Assembly (NCBI RefSeq): GCF_000002075.1
Contig: NW_004797391.1
Coordinates: 560,042 to 624,041 of the forward strand
DNA from: Aplysia californica
Taxonomy: Eukaryota; Mollusca; Gastropoda; Aplysiida; Aplysiidae
Length of the DNA stretch: 64,000 bases
Direction of reading: 5' to 3'
Shown here: piece after piece, positions 47,371 through 58,480 of the stretch
Position numbering within the stretch: position 1 is the first letter of the stretch
Layout: every line of letters starts with the position of its first letter
Translations under genes and position numbers: made by a program
Notes under the pieces: model-generated
What the model saw: the letters and a program-made list of their open reading frames with translations, nothing else
Databases searched by the model: none
What the model was told of the DNA's origin: nothing

Positions 47371-49257
47371 CGAAGTGACTATTTCTCCGAACGTTCGGAG
47401 AAATAGTGCCGATCTTTATTTCTCCGAACAGTTTCCGGCTTCCTGTCTCGTGATTTTTTGCCTATATTTATTGCGAGAGTTCGGCGCCAACTTTCATTCT
47501 GCCCCTCTGCCCAGTGCCCTCTGGTCTGGGAAGGAACACCGCATGGCAAGCCCGCCTACATACACCCTTCAGTAACACTCACCACACACCCACCACCATC
47601 ATGCACATGTACACACACAAACTTATACACACACTAACTAAACATGATCAGTGGGCAACTTTTGAACATATGATGAGCTGAGCTGTGGATGGAGAGACAG
47701 TGTGAGTGAAAGAGCGGATGAAAGGAAGAATGTACGAGTGTATCCACAGGCGACAGCAACTACAAGACGACGACACCGACCCCCCTGGCCTGGTCCACAG
47801 CTCACGAACGAAAGGAATGTGGCTAAGGCAGTGTTTTGCCTATATTATTGTCCATGGTTCGCAGGGTACAAGGGAGAGAGTGAGATTTTCTGTGTGTGTG
47901 CCTGGAGGAAGGGGGTGGGGTGTGAAAGTCATGCGGACGGGGATGAGCCGCGGGAGAGAACACAGGAATTGAATGAATGAGTGAAACTGCGACTCATGAG
48001 CCCTGGAGTGAATGGATCCTGTGTTTCTATTTTTGTATACTTTGACCTGTTGCTGAATAAAGGCTGAAATAAAGCCTGAAAAACAAACCCACACACGCTC
48101 CTCACTCTCCACTTACACACTTACTACCACACACAGACACACTCACACATGCACATGCATACACACACACACACACGCACACACACAGGAGCAAATTTTT
48201 GGGTCTATATCTATTCCAATTTTCAAGAGCTAGTCTAGAGATTTTTAGATGAGTGTAAAAACGTGAAAAAGAAAGGTTTCACAAGAGGATGAAATCAAAA
48301 TTAGAACAGTCCATAAACAACCACAAAAATTAACAAAAAAGGGCGTGTGTCCACCTGTCCGAAGAAGATTGGCTGTTTTAACCATAAATGTGTGTAAATT
48401 TTTTTAAAGTACAGGATATTACATGTAAATTATGGAATCACAGTGTCAGTCCATGTAATTGGTTTTGGTGGAACGTACGCTCTAACATAAGACATTTAAA
48501 TCTATATACATGTACATGTAATGAATCTAATGAAGGTAGGAACATCAAATTAAATGACATTACACTATGCAACATCCCCCCACCCCCCTTTTTCCCCAAC
48601 AAAAAAAATTGATAGAAAAACAACACATCAGAACAAGAAAAAAAATTACACACTAACAAAATAAAACATCACAAAGTCAAAGAGTCAAAGAGGGAAAAAT
48701 AAAAGTAACTGTAACGCATTCAATAAATCAACGGGGTGACAACAAGTGAGAAAGAGACTAAGTGAAGCTAAGTGAACTTTCTTTTCAAAAGTAAAGAGGT
48801 TCGGCTCGGTTTCTTTCAGTTAAATTTGACTTTTATTCCCCGACCAAAAAATGCCAAAAAATAGAGCCACGATCGATTGGTCGCGGCCGCGACAAACGCA
48901 GAAGCTAGTCCTATGTGTCGTTATCAATAACCCTCCGTAGATCTAGATCTAGACAGCACACGAGTGAACACAACACATTAAGTTTAAGAGCAGCACCCTT
49001 CATAGGCAACATGTCATATCTGTAGCGAAAAACTGTTTGGAACTGTAGCATTTCTTTATATATAAATATTTACTGCGGACATTTTTTTGGACCGATTGAA
49101 TCATATTGTATACAAACAATCTTAGGTACGCCTATACTCTATATAATATCCGAAATTTGCGGGAAAGGATGTGATTTCAGAGTGTTCGGAGAAATAGTGT
49201 CCAGCTTTATTTTCCCGAACGTTCGGAGAAATAGTGCCCAGCTTTATTTTCCCCAAC
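47371..49257 (+). mobile_element. Family B element, copy 2 (1.89 kb)
   Basis: Near-identical to copy 1. Its left end holds a perfect 28-bp palindrome at 47379-47406, CTATTTCTCCGAAC joined to GTTCGGAGAAATAG. Its right end runs into an array of about 38-bp units. It is followed directly by copy 3 in opposite orientation. Confidence 0.8.
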
Positions 49258-49390
49258 ACTATTTCTCCGAACGTTCGGGAAAATAAAGCTGGGCACTATT
49301 TCTCCGAACGTTCGGGAAAATAAAGCTAGGCACTATTTCTCCGAACGTTCGGGAAAATAAAGCTGGGCACTATTTCTCCGAACACTCTGA
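49185..49390. repeat. Palindromic unit array at the centre of the inverted family B pair
   Basis: Units of about 38-39 bp built from CTATTTCTCCGAACGTTCGG plus GAAAATAAAGCTGGGCA. About two are in one direction (49185-49257) and three to four in the other (49258-49385). Confidence 0.85.
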
Positions 49391-49992
49391 AATCACATCC
49401 TTTCTCGCAAATTTCGGATATTATATAGATCTATAATTATAGTATAAGCCTACCAAAGATTGTTCGGGTACAATATGGTTCAAGCGGTCCTAAAAATGTC
49501 CGCAGTAAATATTTATATAAAGAAATGCTACAATTCCAAACAGTTTTTCGCTACAGATATGGCGTGTTGCCTATGAAGGGTGCTGCTCTTAAACGTAATG
49601 TGTTGTGTTCATTCGTGTGCTGTCTAGATCTAGATCTAGATCTACGGAGGGTTATTGATAACGACACATAGAACTGGCATCTGCGTTTGTCACTGCTGCG
49701 ACCAATGTACTGACACTGGCAAAGCCCCTTAATGTGTGTGATTCCATAATTTACATGTAATATCCTGTCCTTTTTTTTTTTTTATTACGCACATTTAGGA
49801 TTAAAACAGCCCATCTTCTTCGGACAGGTGGACACACGCCCTTATTTGTTAATGTTTGTTGTTGTTTATGGGCTGTTCTAATTTTGATTTCTTTCTGTTG
49901 TGAAACCTTTCTTTTTCACGTTTTTACACTCATCTAAAAATCTCTAGACTAGCTCTTGAAAATTGAAATAGATATAGACCCAAAAATTTGCT

Positions 49993-50035
<43 letters not shown>

Positions 50036-50077
50036 GCGTGTGTGAGTGTATCTGTGTGTGGTAGTAAGTGCAGAGTG

Positions 50078-50141
<64 letters not shown>

Positions 50142-50839
50142 GGGTTTTATTTCAGCCTGTATTCAGTAACAGTTCAAAGTATACAAAAATAGAAACACAG
50201 GATCCATTCACTCCAGGGCTCATGAGTCTTTCGTCTCTTTCAGTTTCCCTCATTCATTCAATTCCCGTGTTCTCTCCCGCGGCTCATCCCTGTCCGCATG
50301 ACTTTCTTCATACCCCACCCCCTCCCTCCAGGCACACACAAAGAAAATATCATTCTTTCCTTCGCACCCTGCGAACCATGGACAATAATATAGGCAAAAC
50401 ACTGCCTGAGCTGCATTCCTTTCTTTCGTGAGCTGTGGACCAGGCCAGGGGGTCGGTGTCGTCGTCTTGTCTTGTAGTTGCTGTCGCCTGTGGATACACT
50501 CGCACATTCTTCCTTTCACCCGCTCTTTCACTCACACTGTCTCTCCGTCCACAGCTCAGCTCGTCATACATTCAAAAGTTGCCCACTGGTCATGTTTAGT
50601 TAGTGTGTGTACATGTGCATGATGGTGGTGGGTGTGTGGTGGGTGTTACTGAAGGTTGTCTGTAGGCGGGCTTGCCATGCGGTGTTCCTTCCCAGACCAG
50701 AGGCCAGAGGCAGAATGAAAGTTGGTGCCGAACTCTCGCAATAAATAGACAAAAAATCACGAGACCGGAAGCCGGAAACCGTTCGGAGAAATAAAGATCG
50801 GCACTATTTCTCCGAACGTTCGGAGAAATAGTCACTTCG
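49258..50839 (-). mobile_element. Family B element, copy 3, head-to-head with copy 2 (1.58 kb)
   Basis: This is the reverse complement of the family: the end array at 49258-49385, then the TTGTTCGGGTAC and AAACGTAATGTGTTG blocks, a long (GT)n tract, and the mirror of the copy 2 left end with the same 28-bp palindrome at 50804-50831 and GTCACTTCG. It is shorter than copies 1 and 2, lacking among others the TTTCTTTC region. Confidence 0.8.
49996..50137. repeat. (GT)n microsatellite in two blocks
   Basis: GTGT runs at 49996-50028 and 50079-50137, inside family B copy 3. The long open frame here is only the repeat translated (VCVCV). Confidence 0.95.
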
Positions 50840-52430
50840 TTTTATTATTGACTAGATCTAGATCTAGGGACAGGTTTGACTGTAGTCACTGTAGATCTAG
50901 ATTCTAGATCTAGAGTAGGGAGGTCGACACAAGTAAACACAGCACTTAAGACTTTACACTTTACTTTAGTCAACAAACAACTTGACTTACCCTTCCACTC
51001 AACAGCAACTGTCAATAATGTCAATATGATTGATGAGAATGTATGGAGACAGAAAACTAGATTTGCAATGAAGAGCAGTGTGGTACACTACCACCTGAAA
51101 ACAGATCGAGCCGATCGTTCTGTCAAAACACAACTTGCAAAAAACAAAAACATTAGAAGGCTGTTAGCTTGTTGGGCTTTGTCTATCAATCTTCTTTCAT
51201 TCAACTGCAGCAAGCACCAACTTGAAAACAGTGCACCGGAAATTAATTTAATCGAGTTGACTCCCTTGTCAAGAAAAAATAATGGCGGACAGAGTCATTG
51301 ACAACCGTGTCTTTTAGCAGGTGCGAGTTACTCGATCCCATGATCTGGGCACAATTAAGGATTTTTAGAAACTTCAGAGTCGGAAAATTACATATTGTTA
51401 TGTATATGAGAATGTCTGCTGGCCTGTTAAGAAAAAATTAGCGATACGAAACTACGCTGTTGTGATTTTTTTGTTTATCCTCGTTAGTAACAAGCGCCAT
51501 GTAATTTGCATGACAATGCGCTTGACCAATGCGAGACCTACATTTTCAACTCTGTGTGTTCCTCCTAATGGGATTCCTCATGCCTCTTTAGACTATCAAA
51601 ACTGATACGAGATTTGCATTCAGGATTCATATTTCGTTCCATTACCCAGTATGAGAGCTTTGGAGAGAAGATGGAATTAGACACCCCTTGTCTCGGACTT
51701 CTTGGATTTGGACAACAGGCTAGGGTAGATCTTCTATTCTTGTTACTCCATACAATGTAATGATGCACACATAGATCTATTACCTGCAATGATTGCAGTT
51801 TCTGATTATTTCTTCATTTGAATTAATCTGATTCAAATTTAGACCTTATTCTGCAGTTGATAATTTATAGTTTTTCTCTGGTTCTGGTGGTGTTAACCTA
51901 GAAATCTATTTAGATCTAGATATTTAGATCTAGATCTAAATCTAGATTCTATGTATTTTTTGTGTGTAGGCTCAGCAGACAGAATAGTACAAGTCTGTAG
52001 CTGTAGCATTCTAGATTTAGGCTAGGGCTAAGGTTAGAGCTATTTTGAAATGAAGTTGTATCTAGATCTCTAGATAACAGTAAAAGCCAGAGGAATATAT
52101 GTTTAGGTGATCTTGTAGTTCACGATCCATTTGTTTATATCCAGAGAGGAAATCCAGAAGTCTTGAAGACCAAATACTATTTGAATTAGGCTACACAAAG
52201 AGCAGGGATGCAAAACATCAAATTAGGATAAAATTCAGGGGGGCATGCCCCCCTCCCCCCCCCCCCCCCCCCCCACCTTCGTATTTTTTATAAGGTCAGG
52301 GGGGCAAGCCCCCCTGAAACCCCCTACTCTTGACTTTAACAAACGAACCTACAAAAACGCCTATGTTTCTTTTCTTGCTAAAGTATGAGGCAATATTTCT
52401 ACCAAGTTGTTTTGGTCGTAGTACAGTGGA
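50840..52430. other. Intergenic stretch without recognised gene
   Basis: It holds AGATCT runs (50853-50912, 51905-51945) and a poly-C hairpin (52235-52318). An open frame of 141 codons at 50876-51301 shows no domain or conserved motif. Confidence 0.5.
52235..52318. repeat. Inverted repeat around a poly-C run
   Basis: AGGGGGGCATGCCCCCCTCC leads into a C run of about 20, then AGGGGGGCAAGCCCCCCTGA. The two AGGGGGGCAWGCCCCCCT blocks are themselves near-palindromic. Confidence 0.7.
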
Positions 52431-52433
52431 ACA

Positions 52434-52950
52434 TGGATTCAACGAAGTCGTCGGGCCTGGCCTTCAATTTAGTTGAATCTGAGTGTTTGTTATAGCACAT
52501 ATCAGGTTTTTGTGAAGTTAAACTACAGGCACAGAGCAAGTAATGCTGAATATATAATGTATTCGACTTTCTAAATCAAAGTAGCATTTTGGTTTCAAAT
52601 TAGAGGCATTTTTGTTTCTTTGATACCGAAGAAATGCTGGAAAATTCCAGGAAAATACACTGAACTTTACCAAGTGCATGCTGCACAAAAGGGCCAGATT
52701 CGTTCAAAGACACATTTGTGTCATCTATCATAATAAGCTATAACGGAATGTATTGTTTGCCAAACAAGTTATGTTGCTGTGTACACAGAGCCGAAAACTG
52801 GCCGAAATCGTGCCTCTTTGTTTCCCAGGCCAGTGACTTCTGGAAGTCATTAAATCACTGCTCCGTGCCGTGTTACGTGGGGGTCTCTGGCCACTCTGTT
52901 GCGCATCAGCTACAGGCGGACAGTTCATGGCTTAATCGACACTTTTGACA
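52434..52950 (+). mobile_element. TCGGATTCAACGA-family DNA transposon, left part
   Basis: CAGTGGAACATGGATTCAAC after a TA dinucleotide, then GAAGTCGTCGGGCCTGGCCT. It aligns with 55756-55810 (GTGGAACTCGGATTCAACGA, GGTCGCCGGGCCTGAACT). An internal block near 52770-52810 (TTGCTGTGTACACAGAGCC) matches 55985-56000. The right end was not found. Confidence 0.5.
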
Positions 52951-53200
52951 CTAACTATCGGCAGCATCCTCACTCTAACCTCAAATTATTCCACCCAAAA
53001 AGAAAAGAGCAAGATTCCCCCTCTCAGTCTGCGAAAAGCCGATCTCAATGCGACGATATTTGCCAATGTTACAGCGTGTGCAAAATGTTCTGAATTTCAT
53101 CAAATTTATTCTGTGTGTGCTGCACTTAATTCACTTTTAATTTCCAAAGTTGACAGCGAGTCTCATCAAATTTTAGTACATGCACCACCAGTGACATATT

Positions 53201-53201
<1 letters not shown>

Positions 53202-53250
<49 letters not shown>
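53202..53250. repeat. (TA)n microsatellite
   Basis: About 24 consecutive TA units. Confidence 0.95.
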
Positions 53251-53254
<4 letters not shown>

Positions 53255-53429
53255 CCATCACAGTCGGATGAACGGTTGTTGCGATATTTAGTCACTTTCA
53301 TTCGATTCTCATCCAGTGATTTGTTATTTGCCTGTGCAACTGTGTATGCTGGATTCTATGCTGTTCTAAGTTCAACAGTTCTCCGCTAATTTCAAAGATT
53401 GTTGTTTTTATGAAAGGCAGACATATTTA

Positions 53430-53956
53430 GGGGGCTCTCGTGGCCTAGAGGTTAAGGTGTTGGCCTCTCATTCAAGGGTCCCGGATTCGAATCTAGGTAG
53501 CGACCAAAAAATTTTCTTCTCTAAAATTGTCTCCTTTCACCTCCTTTCCTACTCTCTAGCAATGTTCTGTTGTCTGCTTTCATTTCCATTTTCTGCCCCC
53601 ACCCCCTCACCTCCTTTGCCCCCTCCTCTGGGCTCCTGACTCTTTCTGCAGCCTTTCTGCTGTTACTCCTTGGCTCCTCCTTAGTGCTGTCTTTCTGCCA
53701 CACCCCTGATCTTCCGGTAGGAAAGATCTACACCTAGCCTTCTCGGACAAGGGCGAAAAATCTCGGAGGGCCCGTGTGCAAGTTGCGCACATTAAAGATC
53801 CCTTGGTGGTCTAAAATCGATAAGAGTAGGCTTCGGCCGCCACCCGTGCAAAATTCAAAATTTCCTACCAACTGAAAATATTAGGTGTGTCCCGCGCGCT
53901 CATATGACCTTATGCAGTTGCGAGCGCCGTAAAACACTTTACAAAAACAAAACAAA
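53430..53956 (+). mobile_element. tRNA-derived SINE (527 bp), full length with 11-bp target duplication
   Basis: The head GGGGGCTCTCGTGGCCTAGA and GGTTAAGGTGTTGGCCTC is followed by GGATTCGAATC, the Pol III A and B boxes. The body contains the block AGCCTTCTCGGACAAGGGCG. The tail is GCGCTCATATGACCTTATGC then AGTTGCGAGCGCCGTAAAAC, followed by an A-rich end. AGACATATTTA is repeated perfectly at 53419-53429 and 53957-53967, showing target-primed insertion. Same family as 21312-21834. Confidence 0.9.
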
Positions 53957-54078
53957 AGACATATTTAAGCTTCATTTGTATTAATTTTATCTTTGTTGAT
54001 TGAAACCTGTTAGTGTGTTAGAATCCATCTGCCCGTGATTCATTTCTTACAAGTATATTGAAACCTCCCAATGGAACA

Positions 54079-54536
54079 CACTATCGAGAGACATACCTCA
54101 CCCCTGAATGAAATTTGTCACGTTTGCGGGTTTAAGAACGTAAGTGAAGTATAAAAGAGGTTGAAAAGAAAGGCTAGTACATGTGAGTCACCGCAAGGTG
54201 AGATTTTGTTAATTTATAATATTAACATTAGAGAAGACACAAGTGACAAATATTTGAGGTTTATTTGCCACAAATGCCACCTTAGGACCTATGACACTAA
54301 GAAGAACACCATCTCATCTGCACTTCACTTAAAAAGGTGCGAGATCTGGTCAGACACAGCCAGCACATATGGTGTACATTCGACAATCAAAATACGATAC
54401 AAGATTACAGTGTTTTTCGTCATCGTGTCAGTGTGTCAGAGGGCTATCTGAAATCACCAAAGGAGCCCGCTGCAACAGTTGCTGGTGATTCTCCCAGCAT
54501 CAACCGTAGTCTCCCCTCACAACACAGCCCTGTCAC
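54079..54536 (+). pseudogene. Zinc-finger gene fragment (CHVCG..FICHKC), transposon-associated
   Basis: NEICHVCGFKNVSEV (54108-54152) and, in another frame, DTSDKYLRFICHKCHLRTYD (54237-54296) give a C-x2-C...C-x2-C pair spaced as in N-terminal zinc-binding regions of RAG1-like and related transposon proteins. KSPKEPAATVAGDSPSINRS follows. A stop and frame changes separate the parts, so it is a relic. A hAT element interrupts it at 54537. Sequence in register (TPSQTTSIYDPTTRQLLWLG) resumes at 55366. The RAG1-like label is a weak inference. Confidence 0.4.
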
Positions 54537-55359
54537 CAGTGGCGGTGGGTAGTGAAGGGCTCACGGGCTTGAGCCCCTACTCCCTCCCCACCCACCACCC
54601 CCAACTCTGTCCCAAATTAAATGAAAGTTTCTCTAGAATGAAATAAGCAGTTGAAACCGTTATGACCGCACGCAATGAACACAGCGTGATCAACTTGGCG
54701 GTTTGCTCGCTTATCCAATCACTGTTGTCACCGCTTACAACTATAGCAACCCAGCAGCCAATCACATGTCTATAGGGCTCAGAGAAGATGAGCCCTTTTC
54801 CCACTGCCTGTCCTTAATGAAACTCTTGTTGTAAAAAGGTAGAAGACTGGGAAAAAATAACACTGTACCAAGGCTCTCCTAGCCCTTACAATGGGGTGAA
54901 AGTTTACGACACACTTTCCCCCACTGACACAGATACCTTTGCGCTCATTGGTTCTTTGCTGGGTGCGTTCACCTTTCTCGACTACACGGCCTAATCCAGC
55001 TCGTAGAAGTATTATGTTTGAAGTGCTATGTGTGTATGTTTGTGTTTGTGACGCTGAGACTTAACATTTACAAATCAGGTCGAACTACTTTTAAGGCAAC
55101 TTTTTCGTCACCCGAAAACTAATTAGAGGAAATTTGGAGGTGAATCGGCTTCGTCCCCAACATCAACAAGAATTTAACTAAGAACAAAGAGATGAAAAAC
55201 AAAGGTAACTCTTCTTGTTTGAATGGTTCTCAAACTGCCGTGGCTCACCGTGAGTATAGAAAAATCATCACTGTTAAGTTCTTATTGCTTGCTATTTGGT
55301 GGTAAAGAACTGGAAGCAACCTAAGCCCCACCCAAATTTTGGTCCACCCACCACCACTG
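54537..55359. mobile_element. Non-autonomous hAT transposon (823 bp) with perfect 8-bp target duplication
   Basis: The ends CAGTGGCGGTGGGTAGTG and, reversed, CAGTGGTGGTGGGTGGAC pair, and CAGTGG is a common hAT terminus. The 8-bp duplication CCTGTCAC lies at 54529-54536 and 55360-55367. No transposase domain was recognised inside. Confidence 0.85.
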
Positions 55360-55753
55360 CCTGTCACACCCAGTCAAACAACCTCCATATATGACCCAAC
55401 AACCAGACAATTGCTTTGGCTTGGGGCTGCTGGGAGAACAAGGAACTGAAAGCTGTCACTAGTCAATAACCGAAATTGAAAAGCGGGCTTAAGGCATCGT
55501 AGACAGTAAAGAAATATTATGATACGTTATGAACACACATTTGCTTCAAACAGCACCTACACTGTGCATCGAGGCCACAAGCGCGAAGAAAACGTCCACG
55601 GCATCATAGATAACCTTGCACTATACAAAAAATATTATGTGTAAACAGACCTGTGTCATTAGTGAATAAATACTATAATCTGAATTTTACCACCAGCCCA
55701 ACGAATTTGGTTGTTGAACAAAAATGCAAAAACGTGGATTACTACTTTCCCGA

Positions 55754-56576
55754 CTGTGGAACTCGGATTCAACGAGGTCGCCGGGCCTGAACTAAAGTCT
55801 CGTTGAATCCGAGGGTTCGTTATAGCAAACATAAGGTTTTGTGTAGATAATTACCGGCACTGAGCAAGTAATGTATAAAGAGAAGTAACAAGTGGTGCCT
55901 GAAATGCCTGCATATTATGAGCTGTGCCCCTCCCGAAAAAGACCAATCCGTTAAAATGCACACCGGTGTCATCTGGATTGTTGTGTTGCTGTGTAGAGCC
56001 TAGCATACGGCAATTTTTTATTCCATAGACCAGCGCTCAATTCATTAAGTACTTCTATGTCAAGGCTAGCATGTCATTGTAATAATGATCATTTGCCGGG
56101 GGGGGGGGGGGGAATGACTGACTCGTTTGTATCTCTGCGATATTCCACCTCCGGACAGCTAGTGCCCCCCCCTCCCTGACACACGCACACTACACACAGT
56201 CACACGTGTGGAAGCCACCCATCCGACCCCGACACACACTAGGCCTCGTGTAGACACGTGCGCGTGCCAACAACTCGTGTGTTGGTATGAAAGAAGGCCA
56301 CTGATTGGTCGCTTGCAATCGGCTAAGCGAATAATGGTTCATGATGCTGGTGCAATGGATGGTTTCCAGGAATAGATAAAGTTCGTTCTGGGAGAAAAAT
56401 GAGCAAAGCCATGTCTACAGGAGCTGTTCACCCTAGAAGCGACCTTGTTGAATCCGAGTTTGCTGATTTAAGTGCTCGTTGAATCCGAGTTATTTTTATT
56501 GATTTTAAAGAAGAAAAAGAACGGGAAATCCATCTCCTCTTGTTGAATCCGAGTTTGTTGAATCCGAAATCCACTG
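55754..56576. mobile_element. TCGGATTCAACGA-family DNA transposon, both ends present
   Basis: Left GTGGAACTCGGATTCAACGA; right, reversed, CAGTGGATTTCGGATTCAAC. AACTCGGATTCAACGA-type units recur subterminally (55805, 56448, 56480, 56550). TA follows the right end. A 13-bp direct repeat TACTTTCCCGACT flanks it at 55743-55755 and 56577-56589. It contains a G run (56099-56112). No transposase remains. Pogo-like ends. Confidence 0.65.
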
Positions 56577-56885
56577 TACTTTCCCGACTTTGATGCCCTT
56601 TGGTGAGTAGTTGCCCACTTTGGTTGTCTTTATTCTTAGCAATTTTGAATGAATTTCACAGACTACTTTGGTTGTTATATAACTTTTAATTCGGTGTATA
56701 TTACTTTTATTACCAAAGATAAGACGGCTGTCTTTGTTCACATGTTGTTGACAAGCTATTCCAGATATCTTCGTCGCGTTTTCACAAACTATACAATGAA
56801 AGTAGAAACTCATTGATGAAACAATTTGTATCTGTTGATAGTTCCTCTTTATTTGGTGAGCGTTGAAACAAAACGGTATATATGC

Positions 56886-57262
56886 CTTGGTAATAACCCC
56901 ACGAGTGGAGTGAGCACAGGTAGAATGACCGGCAGCTGACCCCGGTCTCGCTGACCCAGCAGCGTACGGCCTGCCGAAACTAAACGACCGCTGATTCGGC
57001 CCTGTGTGTAGGGCCTAGCATACGGCAACGTTTGATTCCACAGTCCAGCGTCCAATTCATTATGTAGACACAAGCTAAGTAAGACATGGGTGCGTGCTAA
57101 TAATGCGTGTTTTGATATGAAAGGAGGGCACTTGTTGGTCCCAAAGAGCAGTTTTCACTGCTAGCGATTCGTTGAATCGGAGCCTGCTCATTTTGGTGTT
57201 AGTTGGATATGAGTTATTTTTATTGATTTTCATGCAGAGAAAAAATGGGAAATCTAACTCCT
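56886..57262. mobile_element. Diverged copy of the same transposon family (right part)
   Basis: TAGGGCCTAGCATACGGCAA (57009-57028) matches TAGAGCCTAGCATACGGCAA at 55995-56014, and GATTCGTTGAATCGGAGCCT..GAGTTATTTTTATTGATTTT matches 56480-56512. Its ends are not resolved. Confidence 0.55.
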
Positions 57263-57394
57263 TTATTCCTATATTGTGAGTGCTGGAGAAAAAATAGTGA
57301 AAATAAACTAAAAGAAACATAATACATCAGTATGGTTTCTCAGGAGACTGATGAGAATTCTATGGAGGAAGAAAAAGAATTAAAATCAAATGAA

Positions 57395-57610
57395 AGAAGC
57401 AGTGCTGAAAGAAAGCTGCATGGCATACTCACAAAAAAAAACCCAATTATGAAGAGACAAATTATGCAGTTTGTGGGACACTTTAATCGACACTATAATG
57501 GCTTTGAACATCTTACTTTCACTGGAATATTAGAAGGCAAAAGAGGCAGGTTTAGACCCAGAACAACTTACTTAGTGTACTGGAATAGATGGACGAAGAG
57601 GAAAGACCAC
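57395..57610 (+). mobile_element. LINE reverse-transcriptase C-terminal remnant
   Basis: The frame 57332-57643 reads AERKLHGILTKKNPIMKRQI, FVGHFNRHYNGFE and ILEGKRGRFRPRTTYLVYWN. The order RKL..I.KR....FGH..R......L.G..EGKRGRGRPR..W is the standard end of LINE-type RT proteins. It is short and 5'-truncated with no partner domain. Confidence 0.7.
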
Positions 57611-58480
57611 AATGATATAGTTCTTTTAAGAGCATGCAAGTAGAGTAATGATGTGGTGAACCGTATTTGCCAACATCTGTTCCAGATCTGGCACTTGATA
57701 ATAATGATATATCATATAAATATGGAACAAAAAGAGACAAAGATAGAATTTGTTTTGATTTACCAAAGTTGTCTTGTCCATTAAAATTAAAATCTAAAAT
57801 GTAAGGTACTTTGGAAGACATAGTAGGCTTATGATACATGCTTATAAGCACAACAGACTTTTTTATAGCTGTATGAGTGAGAAATGGTCAGGGCCTGGGA
57901 TGCAAAAACCGCAACATCCACTTTTGCACTTTTGAGAATATCAGCTTTTTTGAGTGAACATGCCTAAAAAGAAGATTTTTGGGTGGCTTTTACTTTTATA
58001 AAGTATGTGTTGGGTTTGGGCCGAAAACACTCTGTGTATCTGATAGCCATTTTTTCCATCTTACCCCCTCAAACATAGGTTACTCTGATCTGTTTGTCAG
58101 GTCAGCTGCAAATAGCGTTTTGTACTACTATAAAATACCCTTTTCCTTTCTCTTAGTGGTTGGGTTAGAGGCCCATTGCCTACATTTATCTGTTTTGATT
58201 TTATCAGTTGAAGTCAGAAACACTGTCAAAACTGCTGTAGCAGCTACCTTTCCAAGAACCAGCTTTACAAACGAACATCTCCCACTTCCCCACTTGCGGT
58301 TTTTTCTGTATTGTAATGAAACTGTCCAAGAGGTCAACCTGTGTAAGATGACCACTTTTGTTCTCAATAATGGGTGCATGGTCATCATGGACAGGTTTGC
58401 CTGTATTAACATTTTACTTGTACCTGTATAGTCTTTTACTATTATTTCAACACTTGCTAGCGCTAGAGTATGGCTTTAGT

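Noticed and set aside
47702-47980. Open frames repeated in each family B copy
   Set aside because: They are conserved only because the copies are near-identical. No recognisable domain, and several frames are equally open.
45075-49257. Family B copies as a pair of LTRs
   Set aside because: They lack TG..CA ends, enclose no reverse transcriptase or gag-like frame, and have inverted terminal palindromes instead.
49988-50431. 147-codon open frame with VCVCVCV
   Set aside because: Microsatellite translation inside family B copy 3.
50876-51301. 141-codon open frame
   Set aside because: Begins in an AGATCT repeat, has low-information composition and no conserved motif.
53446-53520. Possible tRNA gene
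   Set aside because: A and B boxes are good, but it continues into a SINE body with target duplications and has no intact cloverleaf.
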